DNA of 64,000 bases from Lepisosteus oculatus (Eukaryota > Chordata > Actinopteri > Semionotiformes > Lepisosteidae). The first letter of the stretch is position 1, and each line of letters starts with the position of its first letter. The DNA lies in NCBI RefSeq assembly GCF_040954835.1, contig NC_090698.1, positions 804,501 to 868,500 on the forward strand. Reading direction: 5' to 3'. Below, piece after piece: positions 54,901 to 64,000 of the stretch. Made by a program: the position numbers and the translations under genes. A model generated the notes under the pieces. That model worked only from the letters and a program-made list of their open reading frames with translations, was not told the DNA's origin and searched no databases.

Positions 54901-57900
54901 GATCCCTCAAAAACCCATGAATAAAGCAGGTGGCTGAGGAACAGGACCGAGCAGGAGAAGAGACGGACGCAGGACATTACCTGGTGTTGTCTGTAAAGCA
55001 GCGGCAGGGAGAAAGCACAGATCACAGCTGCAACACAGGAGAAACTGGAGTCAGCCTGGGAAACAGAGGGCACCACGTCCTCCACATGGGTCACACCCAA
55101 TCACCACCGTCACACACCGAGGGCACCAGCGTCCTCCACATGGGTCACACCCAATCACCACCGTCACACACCGAAGGCACCACGCCCTCACCATGTGTCG
55201 CACCCAATCACCACCGTCACACACCGAAGGCACCACGCCCTCACCATGCGTCGCACCCAATCACCACCGTCACACACCGAAGGCACCACGTCCTCACCAT
55301 GCGTCGCACCCAATCACCACCGTCACACACCGAAGGCACCACGCCCTCACCATGCGTCGCACCCAGTCACCACCGTCACACACCGAGGGCACCACGCCCT
55401 CACCATGGGTCGCACCAAGTCACCACCGTCACAAACCGAGGGCACCACGCCCTCACCATGGGACACAGCCACTCAACAATGGTACTGATATAAGATAGCC
55501 TCTGTTTTTTCTCTCATAAAGTCTTTCATTAATTAATTCAGGAAACTAATTTAAATAACCCCAGAACTCCAGCACGGCAGCAGAGGCACAATCTCTGCAT
55601 CCTCGAGCACTAGGGGCAGCGCTGAGCGGCTCCTGTTTACTGAGCAGACGGACAGAGATGGACTGGAGAGCCTCCTGTTGCCAGTGAGCTGTGCGTCTCT
55701 CAGGGTCTTATAAAAACCCGCTGACCACAGCAACATGAGTGCAGGCAGGCAGATGCCCCCAGGGGGCGACAGTGTCTCACCCATGATGAGGAGAGTAAGG
55801 CCATTGAAGACAGCTCCGATGTAGGTCAGCAGGTACATCAGCAGTGCGAACTGAGGACACACAACATGAAGAAAATGAATTCAATGAATTTAGGCGCCTG
55901 TTCAAACTAGAAGATAAAGACAGTGTTTGTGGCCAAATTTCCAAGCATTGCCCTTTGCTGGGAACCTTGTAGGAAACACAGGAATACTGCAGGAGTGTCG
56001 GCCAGTTTTGGGAGGGAAGAAGCAGCTTGAGCTGTCACACTGAAGTGCGACATGGACACCTTGATTTCTTCTGGCAGGTGTTATACTGCAGTGATAGAAG
56101 ATGCTCCAGTTGACCAAGGTGATGATGGCATGAGACTCTCCCAGGTCCTGTCCACAGGGCAGGGAGTGGGGCTGAATGAGAGAGCAGGAGAGAGGGAGGG
56201 GGAGTGGGAGCCGAGAGATGGAGAGACCTGTAGGAACACAGGGAGAGGCACTTTTCCTCAGCTAGGGAATACATGATGATTACTTAAATGTACCAAATGG
56301 CCTCTTCACCTTCATAAATGTTTTAGTTTGGATGCTAGTAGCTGACTGAGCTGGGCGTTTTTCTAAACTGCAAGCCTTTTTGTACGAAAGCCCCTCCTGT
56401 TCTCAATTTAAAATATACATTTGTTTCCCTACTTGTGTACTTTAATTCACAATCAGTAAAACTGATTAAATCCACAGGGATACCTTTAAGGGTTTTGAAT
56501 AATTGTATCAGATCCCCTCATAGCCCTCATCTCTGTTCAAGAACAAAACACTCAGTTCCTCCAGCCTGTCAGTGTGGGACACTCCCTTCAGACTAAAGAG
56601 ACTCAGTTCCTCCAGCCTGTCAGTGTGGGGCACTCCCTTCAGACTAAAGAGACTCAGTTCCTCCAGCCTGTCAGTGTGGGGCACTCCCTTCGGACTAAAG
56701 AGACTCAGTTCCTCCAGCATGTCAGTGTGGGACAATCCATGGAGACTAAAGAGACTCAGTTTCTACAGCATGTCAGTGTCGGACACTCCCTTCTCTGAGC
56801 AGCAGTGTTTTTCTTGCATCAGAAATTCAACAGGCAGGAAGAGAGAGGGAGAAAGGCAAGAGGAGAGGGCAGGTGGAGAGGAGGAACAGGAAAAGGAGTG
56901 AGAGAAGGGAAGGAAGAGAAAGAGGAAAAGGAGATGAGAAGGAGAGGAGAGGCACCCAGAGAAGCAGGTGGAGGAATGTGGCTGCGCACCTTGAAGGAGT
57001 CGAGGAAGTTGTCCACCAGGAATAGCCTGCGCAGCTCCGTGGCAGCAGTGGTGGCCATGAGCACGACCCGGTCCATACAGCGCTGGGTCAGCTCCTTGGA
57101 CACGCTGATGTCATAGTCCAGGTACCACCTGCGCACACAGAGACGCCCCTTGAGCAAGGTACTAACTTACTGAAATACCCAGCTGTAGAGACGGGTGCAA
57201 AAATGTGTCACTTTGCAGAAAAGCATTATAGAAAAAAATCCAAAGCCAAATACTGCAATTAAATAAAGTCCCAACTGACATAGAAAAGTATAAGCATGGA
57301 GCAGCCCATTGCATGAAAGGTCAGGCTGATATGTCTGAAATGAATTACACTACCAATGACATCTTACAGTATATTAAGCACTCTATATTAAGTGCTCTGG
57401 AGGGCTACAGCACACAAAATTCAAGCATTAAAATTCATTTCTTTCTGGAACCAGAACCACACAGAGACCGAGTGCTCAGCCCAGGCGCTGCAGGGTGCAG
57501 TACTGCAGCAGCTCAGCCGTCTCTCTGGACAGCGCCTGGCACAGCTTCACACCAGCAGCAGGCCGGGAGCCATACAAGCACGCCCCAGGAAAGAGAGCCC
57601 CAGGAAAGAGCGCCCCAGGAAAGAGCGCCCCAGGAAAGAGCGCCACAGGAAAGAGCGCCACAGGAAAGAGCGCCCCAGGAAAGAGCGCCCCAGGAAAGAG
57701 CGCCCCAGGAACATAGCTCTTGCAAAATCAGTCTGAGAGTCAACAACAAATGGGGAAACGTGCACGTAAGTCCTGATCTGTTTAAAAGCAGCAATGAGGA
57801 TGTCGCTGGCGGAGACTGGCCCCTCTGGGGGGGGACTCACTGGAAGGGGTTGGCCCCGTCAGACTTGTGGAGGGCCTGCAGCGTCTTGTAGTAGAGGCGC

Positions 57901-60900
57901 AGGGTGATGGTGACGCAGAGCACAGCGAAGGCCAGGTTGGAGCCCACGCTGATGATGCTGAGCTGAGACAGGGCGATCAGGCTGACCACCAGCCCGGTGA
58001 ACACCACGCCCGTGCGCTGGGCATCCTTCCAGTAGATCAGCTCCGACACTGCTGGAGGGACAGAGAGGAGAGAACGAGGGGGAGCGGACAGGAGGTTAAG
58101 AGTGCTGCTTTCTGTAACCAACACTGAAAAGCTTGTTCATGTGTCTCATTGAGGAGTGATGCCATCGATGCCTGACTGTATAGCTGATACAGGGTGAGGT
58201 TCTCACGCTAGAGAATCCCAAGGCCTGGCTTCTGTGACCCAATAGCAGCTGCTCTAGCTTCTTCATATTGGCTTGCAGAATACAGAACTTACAGGGTTCT
58301 GCTGAGAGGTGCTGAAAGGTGAAGCTCCTAGGTTTACTCCTTTGGACTGGAGGTCCACACCGTGGTCTCCTATGCTACCTGAGAACCCAGTGCTAAAGAA
58401 CTGAGACACCTCCTTAAGCAAGGCTCCGCACCTCTGTCCCGGCACTGAAACACCCAGCTGTATTAACAGGTTAAAACGCCAGTCGCTTTGGACAAAATCA
58501 TCAGCTGTAGTGCCCCACTGGCTAGGACTGACACACTACAAGAATTCCCATCTGCTTTAGAAACCCATTGTTTTAATCTGGTCTTTACCTTCAGGTCTGT
58601 GTTGTGTTTTTCCTACGTTTTACAACTTGTGCGCCATTTGTGATTTTTTCCTAGCGGCACTTCATAAATTATCACTACAGGGAAAATGGACGATAATTGA
58701 AAGGGGGGCTTTCATCTCTTCTTGCTCGTTTGGGTGCTAGTTCGTTACTGATCTGAGGCAATCCGCTCCAGACTCCCACAGCGCCTTTCTCAGTCTGCTC
58801 CCAGCCTCCTGCATCAGAGAAGCAAGGGAAGGGCTGAGGAGCAGGAAGTGAGAGATCAAGGTGGAGGGAAGAGAGCAGGGCGTGTGACTGGAGAGAGATT
58901 GGATGGCGGGATCTCATCACGAAGACACTTGAGGACAGAAAGCAGGACAGGGCCTGTGAAATGCAAAGGCTACTTTAGTGCAGCCAAGCCAGCCCCGAGG
59001 CTGCTGGGTAGGGAGCAGGGAGAATTCGGGCTGTCCTAAATTTAGCCAGAGCAGGCTTGGATGGCAGCGAAGGAGGGAGCTGTACAAGGGCGTCATAGAA
59101 GAGAGACGCTCTTGTCTGCCTTCTGGAGCACCTGCTTCCAGAGCTCATCCAGCGCCCTCCGCCCTTTCCTCACACTGCAGGCACCCAGGGACCACATCAA
59201 GACTCCCATCCCATAGCTGTCTGAGCCAGCCCAGGCTTCTGAAGTGCTTCTGCTGCCTGACATTTCATTTCTTATTCTCATCTGTGCCTGAATGTCCAGA
59301 GAGGGATGTGACAGAGGTGGCAGGTACTGTATATAGGAAGATGTAGGCTTTTCTACATCACCGGTATTAATATTCAAGAGTCTACAGCTAGGAAAACCTA
59401 AGCAGATCAAACTGCTGCACAGCAGGATTGACAGTATATGGGAGCCTGCTGATCTTAAGGCCTTTCTTTTCACGTTGCTGCAGTAATAGAGACACACTAC
59501 TGTTATGCAAGTACCAGTCTTGACAGAACCGCCTGGCTCCGACAGACCTGGTGTCTGAAGTGGCCATTGAATGAGTAAGAAGCAGCCTGAATGAGGAAGT
59601 GGGACCGATCTCTTTACTGGCCACACATCACAGAGCTAGGACTGCTCCTCTAATATGCCCTCGCATAAGTGTCCCCACTTACTGAACACCTGCGAAGACT
59701 CACATCTACTGACAGGATTGTTTGGTGTCCCTTCTAATTCAGGAGCACTCCTTGAGTGAAAACGTGTTGTTAGGTCTGTTAGTCTTCTCCTTGTTTAGTT
59801 CTTACACGTCTCTAAAGAAGTCAATGTTCTTCAGTTTCAGTCCTGGGGGCGTGCGTCTGCTGCAGGCTGGAGCTGCGGTGAAGAATTCCAGCAGGAGTGC
59901 AGTAATGAAGGCAGTGTGCTTTCGCACTACATGTCCCACAATTCTTTATAACCTAACCACATTTTCATCATCTACATCTGAAAATCAGTTTAATTTGATG
60001 ACTTAGATCCAACCATTTGCCGTCTGCCTGTATTGCGGATATAGAAAGTTTCACATCATGAGAGAAATGTATTCCTTCTTAAAGAGACTCCTCTTGTTAC
60101 AGCACAGTGCATCAGATTAAAAATACCCTGGCATCTTCTCCCTTACAAGAACAATAATTTAAAACAACCAATACTGCCCTTTGTAATATTTTGTAAATTT
60201 AGAAGGACGATGTGTTGCTTATCTGCCCACTGCTTGTCTGATGTTATTTTAAGTTGTATGTATGTTTAACTTGATGTTGTTGCTGCTGTTCTGTGTTTAT
60301 GTTTTTTGGTGATTCCAATGTCTTTGTCATTGGAGCACACATGCAAATAAGCATTTTATTGCACTGGAACAAGTAAAGGTTTATTCCCTGCTGAAAAGAG
60401 AAGAAAGAAAACAAAGTTTCGGCCGTGGAGCCTTCTTCAGGTGTTCCATTGCACCTCTGCATATGACAAATAACCTGAGCTGAACAGAGTACACGTCAGT
60501 GAAGGACGTCAGTGGAGCTGTTTTCTCACTGAATAAGATGCAGCCTGAAGCCTGAGCCTACCCAGCTAATGACTCAGGGGCTCATATTCAACCTCCCATA
60601 AATAAATCCTGAGCTGCAGCATTAATGAAGCACTGCTGCTCTGAGAGCAGACAGCTCTTATAACAAGGAAACATGGCAACATGCTGCCCAGCCGTGTGTG
60701 TCTGTGCCCTGGGTTTCCCACAAGAGTCCAGGGCCAACGTAACAGCCTGGGCTCCACATTGTACCAACGAATCAGATCCCAGCGCACACTCCCAGCCTGT
60801 TCAACCCCTAAGAACAGGGGAAACAGACGGTAACGAATGGGGAATGGGAATTCATTATTTCTCTCTCATTGTTTTGGTGGAACAGACTGGCAGTGCTCTG

Positions 60901-61355
60901 TTTCAGCATGTTCAGTCCCATCACCAGACAAGCAGGTCCAGGCGACAGGCAGTTTCCTGTTCTTGAGATGCAGTGATCTTCCAGACAGACAGATCGATGA
61001 TCCTCTGAGCACACCGAGAATCTAGATGTTCATGCAGACACAGACTTCAACATCTGCCAACACCGTCTTCAGATGTTCATGAAAACTGACTTCCAAGCCT
61101 TTCCAAACCGCCCTCCAGGTGCCAGGTGCCCTGGGCTGAAGTCATGGTTACCTGCTGGTGTCTGTGCAGCACGAGCAGCTACACTTCCCTGTGCGAACAG
61201 TCTCCAGTCAGTCCGCCACAAACAAACCTCGTAACTGTGAAGGAACGTGCCAAATAGCCTGAGATCTGAAAGTCCCGCCCCGCTCTGGTACACAACAAGG
61301 CTACACAAATTGTCCAGTTGCTCAAACACAGGAATGGCTCACCTTTGCTGGCCAT
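51861..61355 (-). CDS. rtn2: RTN2 (reticulon 2), short C-type isoform
   Basis: Reticulons are ER membrane proteins whose two long hydrophobic hairpins wedge into the bilayer and curve tubular ER. Seven joined exons give 210 residues (human RTN2-C about 205). Start M-A-S-K, then VSELIYWKD, hairpin 1 (about 18-57, GVVFTGLVVSLIALSQLS..), KSDGANPFQ (66-74), a hydrophilic loop with YLDYDISVSKEL and LRRLFLVDNFLDSFK, hairpin 2 (121-153, FALLMYLLTYIGAVFNGLTL..), then PLLYRQHQTQIDQYMGLVT. GVVFTGL, DGANPFQ and PLLYRQHQ-QIDQY-GLVT point to RTN2, not RTN1, 3 or 4. Exon sizes 208, 139, 70, 47, 59 are the classic reticulon pattern. Every junction keeps phase. The final exon is uncertain, and a longer isoform from an upstream promoter would start outside the window. 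Exons: 61355-61343, 58048-57841, 57128-56990, 55850-55781, 55027-54981, 54550-54492, 51957-51861(?). Confidence 0.88.
54492..54550 (-). CDS. rtn2: RTN2 reticulon-domain exon 5 (59 bases)
   Basis: Acceptor TTGTGTTGCAG, donor GTGAGT. Encodes TQIDQYMGLVTGLITDITN (160-178) and two bases of the next codon. Confidence 0.93.
54981..55027 (-). CDS. rtn2: RTN2 reticulon-domain exon 4 (47 bases)
   Basis: Acceptor GTGTTGCAG, donor GTAATG. Encodes AVICAFSLPLLYRQHQ (144-159), the end of hairpin 2 and the YRQHQ motif specific to reticulons. Confidence 0.93.
55070..55475. repeat. 53-bp minisatellite in RTN2 intron (about 8 copies)
   Basis: Unit: CACCCAATCACCACCGTCAC, ACACCGAAGGCACCACGCCC, TCACCATGCGTCG. 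Landmarks CCGAAGG recur every 53 bases. Because 53 is not a multiple of three, each frame reads through the same three peptides in turn, giving spurious frames of 69-187 codons. Confidence 0.93.
55781..55850 (-). CDS. rtn2: RTN2 reticulon-domain exon 3 (70 bases)
   Basis: Acceptor GTCCTCAG, donor GTGAGA. Encodes FALLMYLLTYIGAVFNGLTL LIM (121-143), the start of hairpin 2. One leftover G completes Ala144. Confidence 0.95.
56470..56800 (-). repeat. LINE relic with internal 51-bp tandem array (about 5 copies)
   Basis: Minus strand encodes repeated HTDRLEELSLFSLKGVP, then NRDEGYEGI at the high-coordinate-distal end, the segment just before the last helices of LINE ORF2 (same block as 63470-63570). 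CTCAGTTCCTCCAGCCTGTC recurs every 51 bases. Lies in the RTN2 intron between the 139- and 70-base exons. Confidence 0.85.
56830..56960. repeat. Purine-rich (GGAAAGAGA) tract
   Basis: AGGAAGAGAGAGGGAGAAAG and similar, immediately downstream in gene direction of the 139-base RTN2 exon; low-complexity. Confidence 0.75.
56990..57128 (-). CDS. rtn2: RTN2 reticulon-domain exon 2 (139 bases)
   Basis: Acceptor TGTGCGCAG, donor GTGCGC (GT, but weaker than usual). Encodes WYLDYDISVSKELTQRC to LVDNFLDSFK (residues 75-120), the cytosolic loop between the hairpins. The family usually has A-Y-L where this has W-Y-L. Confidence 0.95.
57578..57715. repeat. 15-bp minisatellite in RTN2 intron (about 9 copies)
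   Basis: Unit GCCCCAGGAAAGAGC with GCCACAGGAAAGAGC variants. As 15 is a multiple of three, all six frames stay open and give repeats such as ERAPQ; these are not proteins. Confidence 0.93.
57841..58048 (-). CDS. rtn2: RTN2 reticulon-domain exon 1 (208 bases)
   Basis: Acceptor CTCCAGCAG, donor GTGAGT. Encodes residues 5-74, SELIYWKDAQRTGVVFTG to SDGANPF, with the first membrane hairpin. 208 bases is the fixed size of this exon in the family. Confidence 0.95.
58049..61336 (-). other. rtn2: RTN2 intron 1 of the short transcript
   Basis: Between the M-A-S-K exon and the 208-base exon. Contains a minus frame at 59626-59093 of 177 codons without recognised motif, and the reversed dispersed repeat at 60375-60450. 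No further RTN2 exon recognised. Confidence 0.7.
60375..60450 (-). repeat. Dispersed repeat with ACACCTGAAGAAGGCTCC core, copy 3 (reversed)
   Basis: Reverse complement reads ACACCTGAAGAAGGCTCCAC then GGCCGAAACTTTG, TTTTCAGCAGGGAATAAACC. Same family as 10380-10530 and 33270-33420. Confidence 0.7.
61343..61355 (-). CDS. rtn2: RTN2 isoform C first coding exon (13 bases, M-A-S-K)
   Basis: ATG GCC AGC AAA G followed by donor GTGAGC (61337-61342). The leftover G plus TG of the 208-base exon makes Val5. Mammalian RTN2-C starts M-G-S-K-V, so the position, phase and residues all fit. It is preceded by a purine-rich GC-rich leader. Confidence 0.82.
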
Positions 61356-61600
61356 TCTAGCTGGTCCTCTGTGCTTCCTCGCGGCTCTCCTGTCTCCCCC
61401 TCTGCACTTTTTTTTGCCTCTGCTGCCTGGTCAGCACGAAAAGGCTGACCTGCCTAATTTTAACTGGCCAATGGCACGCGAGCTCCTGTGCGCTCTCTCG
61501 CACGCTCGTGGCCGGGGGGAGCATGTCGAGGGGGGGGCCTGCCTGTGGCCAGACGCCCACACCTGTAACACAAGAGCTCTCGCTCTCCCCCTCCCCGTCC
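61356..61600 (-). promoter_or_regulatory. rtn2: Internal RTN2 promoter for the short isoform
   Basis: Upstream of the M-A-S-K start on the minus strand are an inverted CCAAT box (CCATTGGCC, plus-strand CCAAT 61468-61472), a TTAAAA TATA-like element (about 61458-61463) and CpG-containing sequence (GAGCGTGCGAGAGAGCGCAC). Spacing of about 100 bases to the ATG is suitable. The start site itself is inferred. Confidence 0.45.
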
Positions 61601-63030
61601 CCAGGCTCTCTTCTGTCCTGCAATCAGATCTCCTCCCTCCCCCTGCTCACTGGGAAGCTGCAGGCTAGCAGCACCTGCTGTGCACACTGCAGGCAGCTCC
61701 GGCCCCAAGCAGCGCTGGACACCAGCTACTCCTCGGCGTCTCAAAGTGAGACGTGTCTCTGTCACCACATCTTCTATCTCCAGCAAACAGCTCCACAATA
61801 TTTCTCTACTCTTTTATTCCAAAGGAACAAAAATGCTTGTGAAAAAACACTGGCAAGAATGTTATTCGTTTATGTGATATAAATAAAACTGGGCCCAAAA
61901 TCTCACAGCCCCGTTCAGGACTGATAACAGCCCACAGATTTATTTTTATTTATGTATTTATACCCAGTATAAACAGCCTGCACCTGGCTGTTTAGTGCAC
62001 CAAGCTATTGTCCTGAATGTAGAGGTGTTTGCTTCTGCTCTACTTCTCCTATGGTGGCAAAACTGTTGTATCTAAACTACTTGTCTTGATATTCAAAGCT
62101 TTCTGCATCTGAACCTGTGTTTCCTTGCTGAGATTCAGCTGTCCATGAAGAAAAGGAGACGTTGGCATCTGTGACACTAGGAAGGTACTAGTGGACAACA
62201 CAGCCCCACCCCTCTGCTGTAGGTGCTGTCTTCTCTGTGCTGCTGGGGTTGTGGGTGTGGAGCTGACAGCAGCAGCAACAGGAGTTCTGGTCGCCTCTGC
62301 GGCTCGCTGACTCTGAGCAAACAGCGCCCTGTTTCCTGGGGTTCAGCTGATCTTAATTGGGCCCTTCCTCAGTCCCGGGGGTGGTTTCCATGGAGACAGC
62401 ACTGCTTGCAGGCCTGGGACTTGAACATTGGTAGTAGGGCTCTGCTCCCAAAGGCAGCCTGAGTCTTTCTTTTCGGGGGCTGGGAGGATGAATGTGTCCT
62501 CACATTCCCATAGCCTCCTTACAGCTAGAGCTGCTAGAGCTTCCTCAGCTCACTGCCTGCTTATCCTACACCTGCATGGGAGTGTAGTGCTTGACTGAAC
62601 TAAGATACAGGAGCTCCCTAACCTGATTGTTTTCCCACAGTTATATTCCAGACAATAATATTCACTCAAGACAGGAAAAATACCCCTTACAGGACAACAG
62701 CTACTGTTGTTTCCATCCATAAAAGGATGACAAAACCAAACCACATGACTAGAGACAAATATGTAGATTCTAATGTAATTAAGAAACTAGTCAAGTGTGC
62801 AGAAGATATAAACACAGGATTATTAGTAATCACTGTGGGAGCTGCAAAAGAAAGAAAATCCAAAATATTTAGATCTTGACTAGATCAGCTGCCACATGAT
62901 GATTAATGTACACAGCTGCAGAGTTTTACACCCTGGAAATATAAGCTCTAAGTGCCTGCCCAAGAACAAAACATTGCTGTCTATGTTAACACATTGTTTT
63001 CATCTTTCATCTAGACAGAAGGAGAAAGCA
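61601..63030. other. Noncoding stretch upstream of RTN2-C
   Basis: May be intron of a longer RTN2 transcript. No coding exon recognised. Confidence 0.5.
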
Positions 63031-63143
63031 ACAAAAAAGGCAAAAAGTGTTAGGATAAAAGCACAGAACTGTAACCAAGGGATGTTATGCTAAAATTGGA
63101 TAATGCACTGGTAAGTCCTCATTTAGAATACCGTGCATGCTAT

Positions 63144-63387
63144 TGTAACGCTTCGGGGTTCAGGCAGGCGCCCTCACCGCCGCCGCATCAGGTCAGCCCC
63201 CCACCGTCAGGGACTCAAACCCAGGCCTCCGGCATCACCCAACAGGGACCCAGCCTCTTGAGCTAACAAGAGATCTCCTCTCAGCCCAGCGGCTGCAGGC
63301 CCTGCTATTCACAGGGGAGGGCGGTGACGTCACTGCGCTGGTGATCCAGCTCATCTCTCGCAAGCCATGGAGACCGTACGGGTTACA
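63144..63387. mobile_element. 244-bp TGTAAC...GTTACA element nested in the LINE relic
   Basis: Starts TGTAACGCTTCGGG and ends CCGTACGGGTTACA, so both ends share TGTAAC as an inverted repeat. CTAT flanks it on both sides (63140-63143 and 63388-63391), a 4-base target duplication. It carries a tRNA-like block on the minus strand. It could be a solo LTR (TG...CA ends) or a small non-autonomous DNA element. Confidence 0.65.
63210..63266 (-). other. tRNA-like A and B boxes inside the nested element
   Basis: Minus strand TTAGCTCAAGAGG (63266-63254) fits a tRNA A box, and GGGTTTGAGTCCC (63222-63210) a B box, spaced about 32 bases apart as in tRNA genes. Flanking sequence does not fold as a normal tRNA by eye. 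Confidence 0.5.
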
Positions 63388-64000
63388 CTATGATTTGTCA
63401 CCGTGTTACAGAAATTATGCTACTGCTCACAAGTCATAACAGAAAAGAAAGATATAGGTACATTGCTGGGCTTTAATTAATAACCTCACTGAAAGATATG
63501 AAGTCTGAAGGAATTGAACCTCTTCACTCTTGAACAATGAAGACTGAGGGGACCTGATGAAAGTATTAAAAATCCTCAAAGACATTGAAAAGGTCAGCCC
63601 ACAAACTCTGGAATAAACAGTGAAACACAAAGCAGAGGGCACAGGTGGAAACTATGTGCAAGTGTATTTAAAACAAAAAAACAAGAGGCACTTTTTCATA
63701 AAACGTGGTTTGAGCCAGATCTGGTAGAATAAAAGAATTAAAACATGAAATGCTTGTATATAGCACTTGTCATGACGAGTCACATGATGAATAAGATAAG
63801 CCAGCCCAGTGTGAATCCCACACACATCACAGCCCGAATCTGAGTTTAGATATCACTTCAATCTAAACACTTAGTGAAGTGTAAAGTGGAGTAAAGGAAA
63901 GTAAATCATCAAACTGCAAAGCAGTCAGCATGGAGCTGAACTAGAACCTGACTTCATTCTAAACTGAACTGCGACTCTCCTGACTTCAGCGCCCAGCAAA

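Larger units (their letters stand above)
63030..63670 (+). repeat. LINE 3' relic, interrupted by a smaller element
   Basis: CCAAGGGATGTTATGCTAAA, TTTAGAATACCGTGCATGCT and, after the insertion, TTTGTCACCGTGTTACAGAA, AAAGATATGAAGTCTGAAGG, AATAAACAGTGAAACACAAA. Order matches the relic at 32030-32600. Confidence 0.75.

Noticed and set aside
55070..55475. CRISPR-like array
   Set aside because: Units are contiguous without unique spacers and the DNA is vertebrate; it is a minisatellite.
57313..57891. 192-codon plus frame with APQER repeats
   Set aside because: Product of the 15-bp array, antisense to RTN2.
59093..59626. 177-codon minus frame as an RTN2 N-terminal exon
   Set aside because: It lies between the start exon and the reticulon domain, has no matching donor in phase that I can see, and shows no similarity to RTN2.

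Overview
The window is vertebrate nuclear DNA, most likely from a ray-finned fish. It has widely spaced multi-exon genes with GT-AG introns, CpG-rich promoters, fish-type tRNA-derived and 5S rRNA-derived SINEs, LINE and hAT remnants and several minisatellites. A non-teleost such as a gar or bowfin is possible, but that is inference; the sequence does not name the species.

Three protein genes can be supported, all on the minus strand. (1) RAB4B: exons 1-4 and the first 29 bases of exon 5 lie at 10056 down to 1, and the rest of the gene runs off the left edge. Its first exon codes only five residues and is followed by a 7.8 kb intron. A CpG-rich promoter with a perfect CRE lies just upstream. 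(2) A complete three-exon RHOU-like atypical Rho GTPase of 242 residues at 47386 down to 44366, with a strong CpG-rich promoter. (3) RTN2, the short isoform-C type: a 13-base start exon at 61355-61343 (M-A-S-K), then reticulon-domain exons of 208, 139, 70, 47 and 59 bases, and a less certain last exon at 51957-51861. If that last exon is right, the protein has 210 residues.

Layout: 1-10.3 kb is RAB4B with two SINEs, a LINE relic, a near-perfect 22-bp hairpin and a 46-47 bp minisatellite in its introns. From 10.4 to 43.7 kb I find no recognisable gene; it holds an hAT transposase relic, a GC-rich patch near 13 kb, a CA-rich array at 14 kb, SINEs, LINE relics and AT-motif-rich stretches that could be conserved enhancers. 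43.8-47.7 kb is the Rho gene. 47.8-51.7 kb is noncoding with one SINE. 51.8-61.6 kb is RTN2, whose introns hold three unrelated tandem arrays. 61.6-64 kb is noncoding, with a LINE relic interrupted by a 244-bp element.

The three proteins act in membrane traffic and cell shape: RAB4B in early-endosome recycling, the Rho protein in actin, adhesion and endomembrane signalling, RTN2 in shaping tubular ER. Nothing suggests an operon-like shared function. The informative point is synteny. RAB4B and RTN2 both lie on human 19q13, while human RHOU lies next to RAB4A on 1q42. A RHOU-like gene between RAB4B and RTN2 therefore looks like a whole-genome-duplication copy of the RAB4A-RHOU pair.
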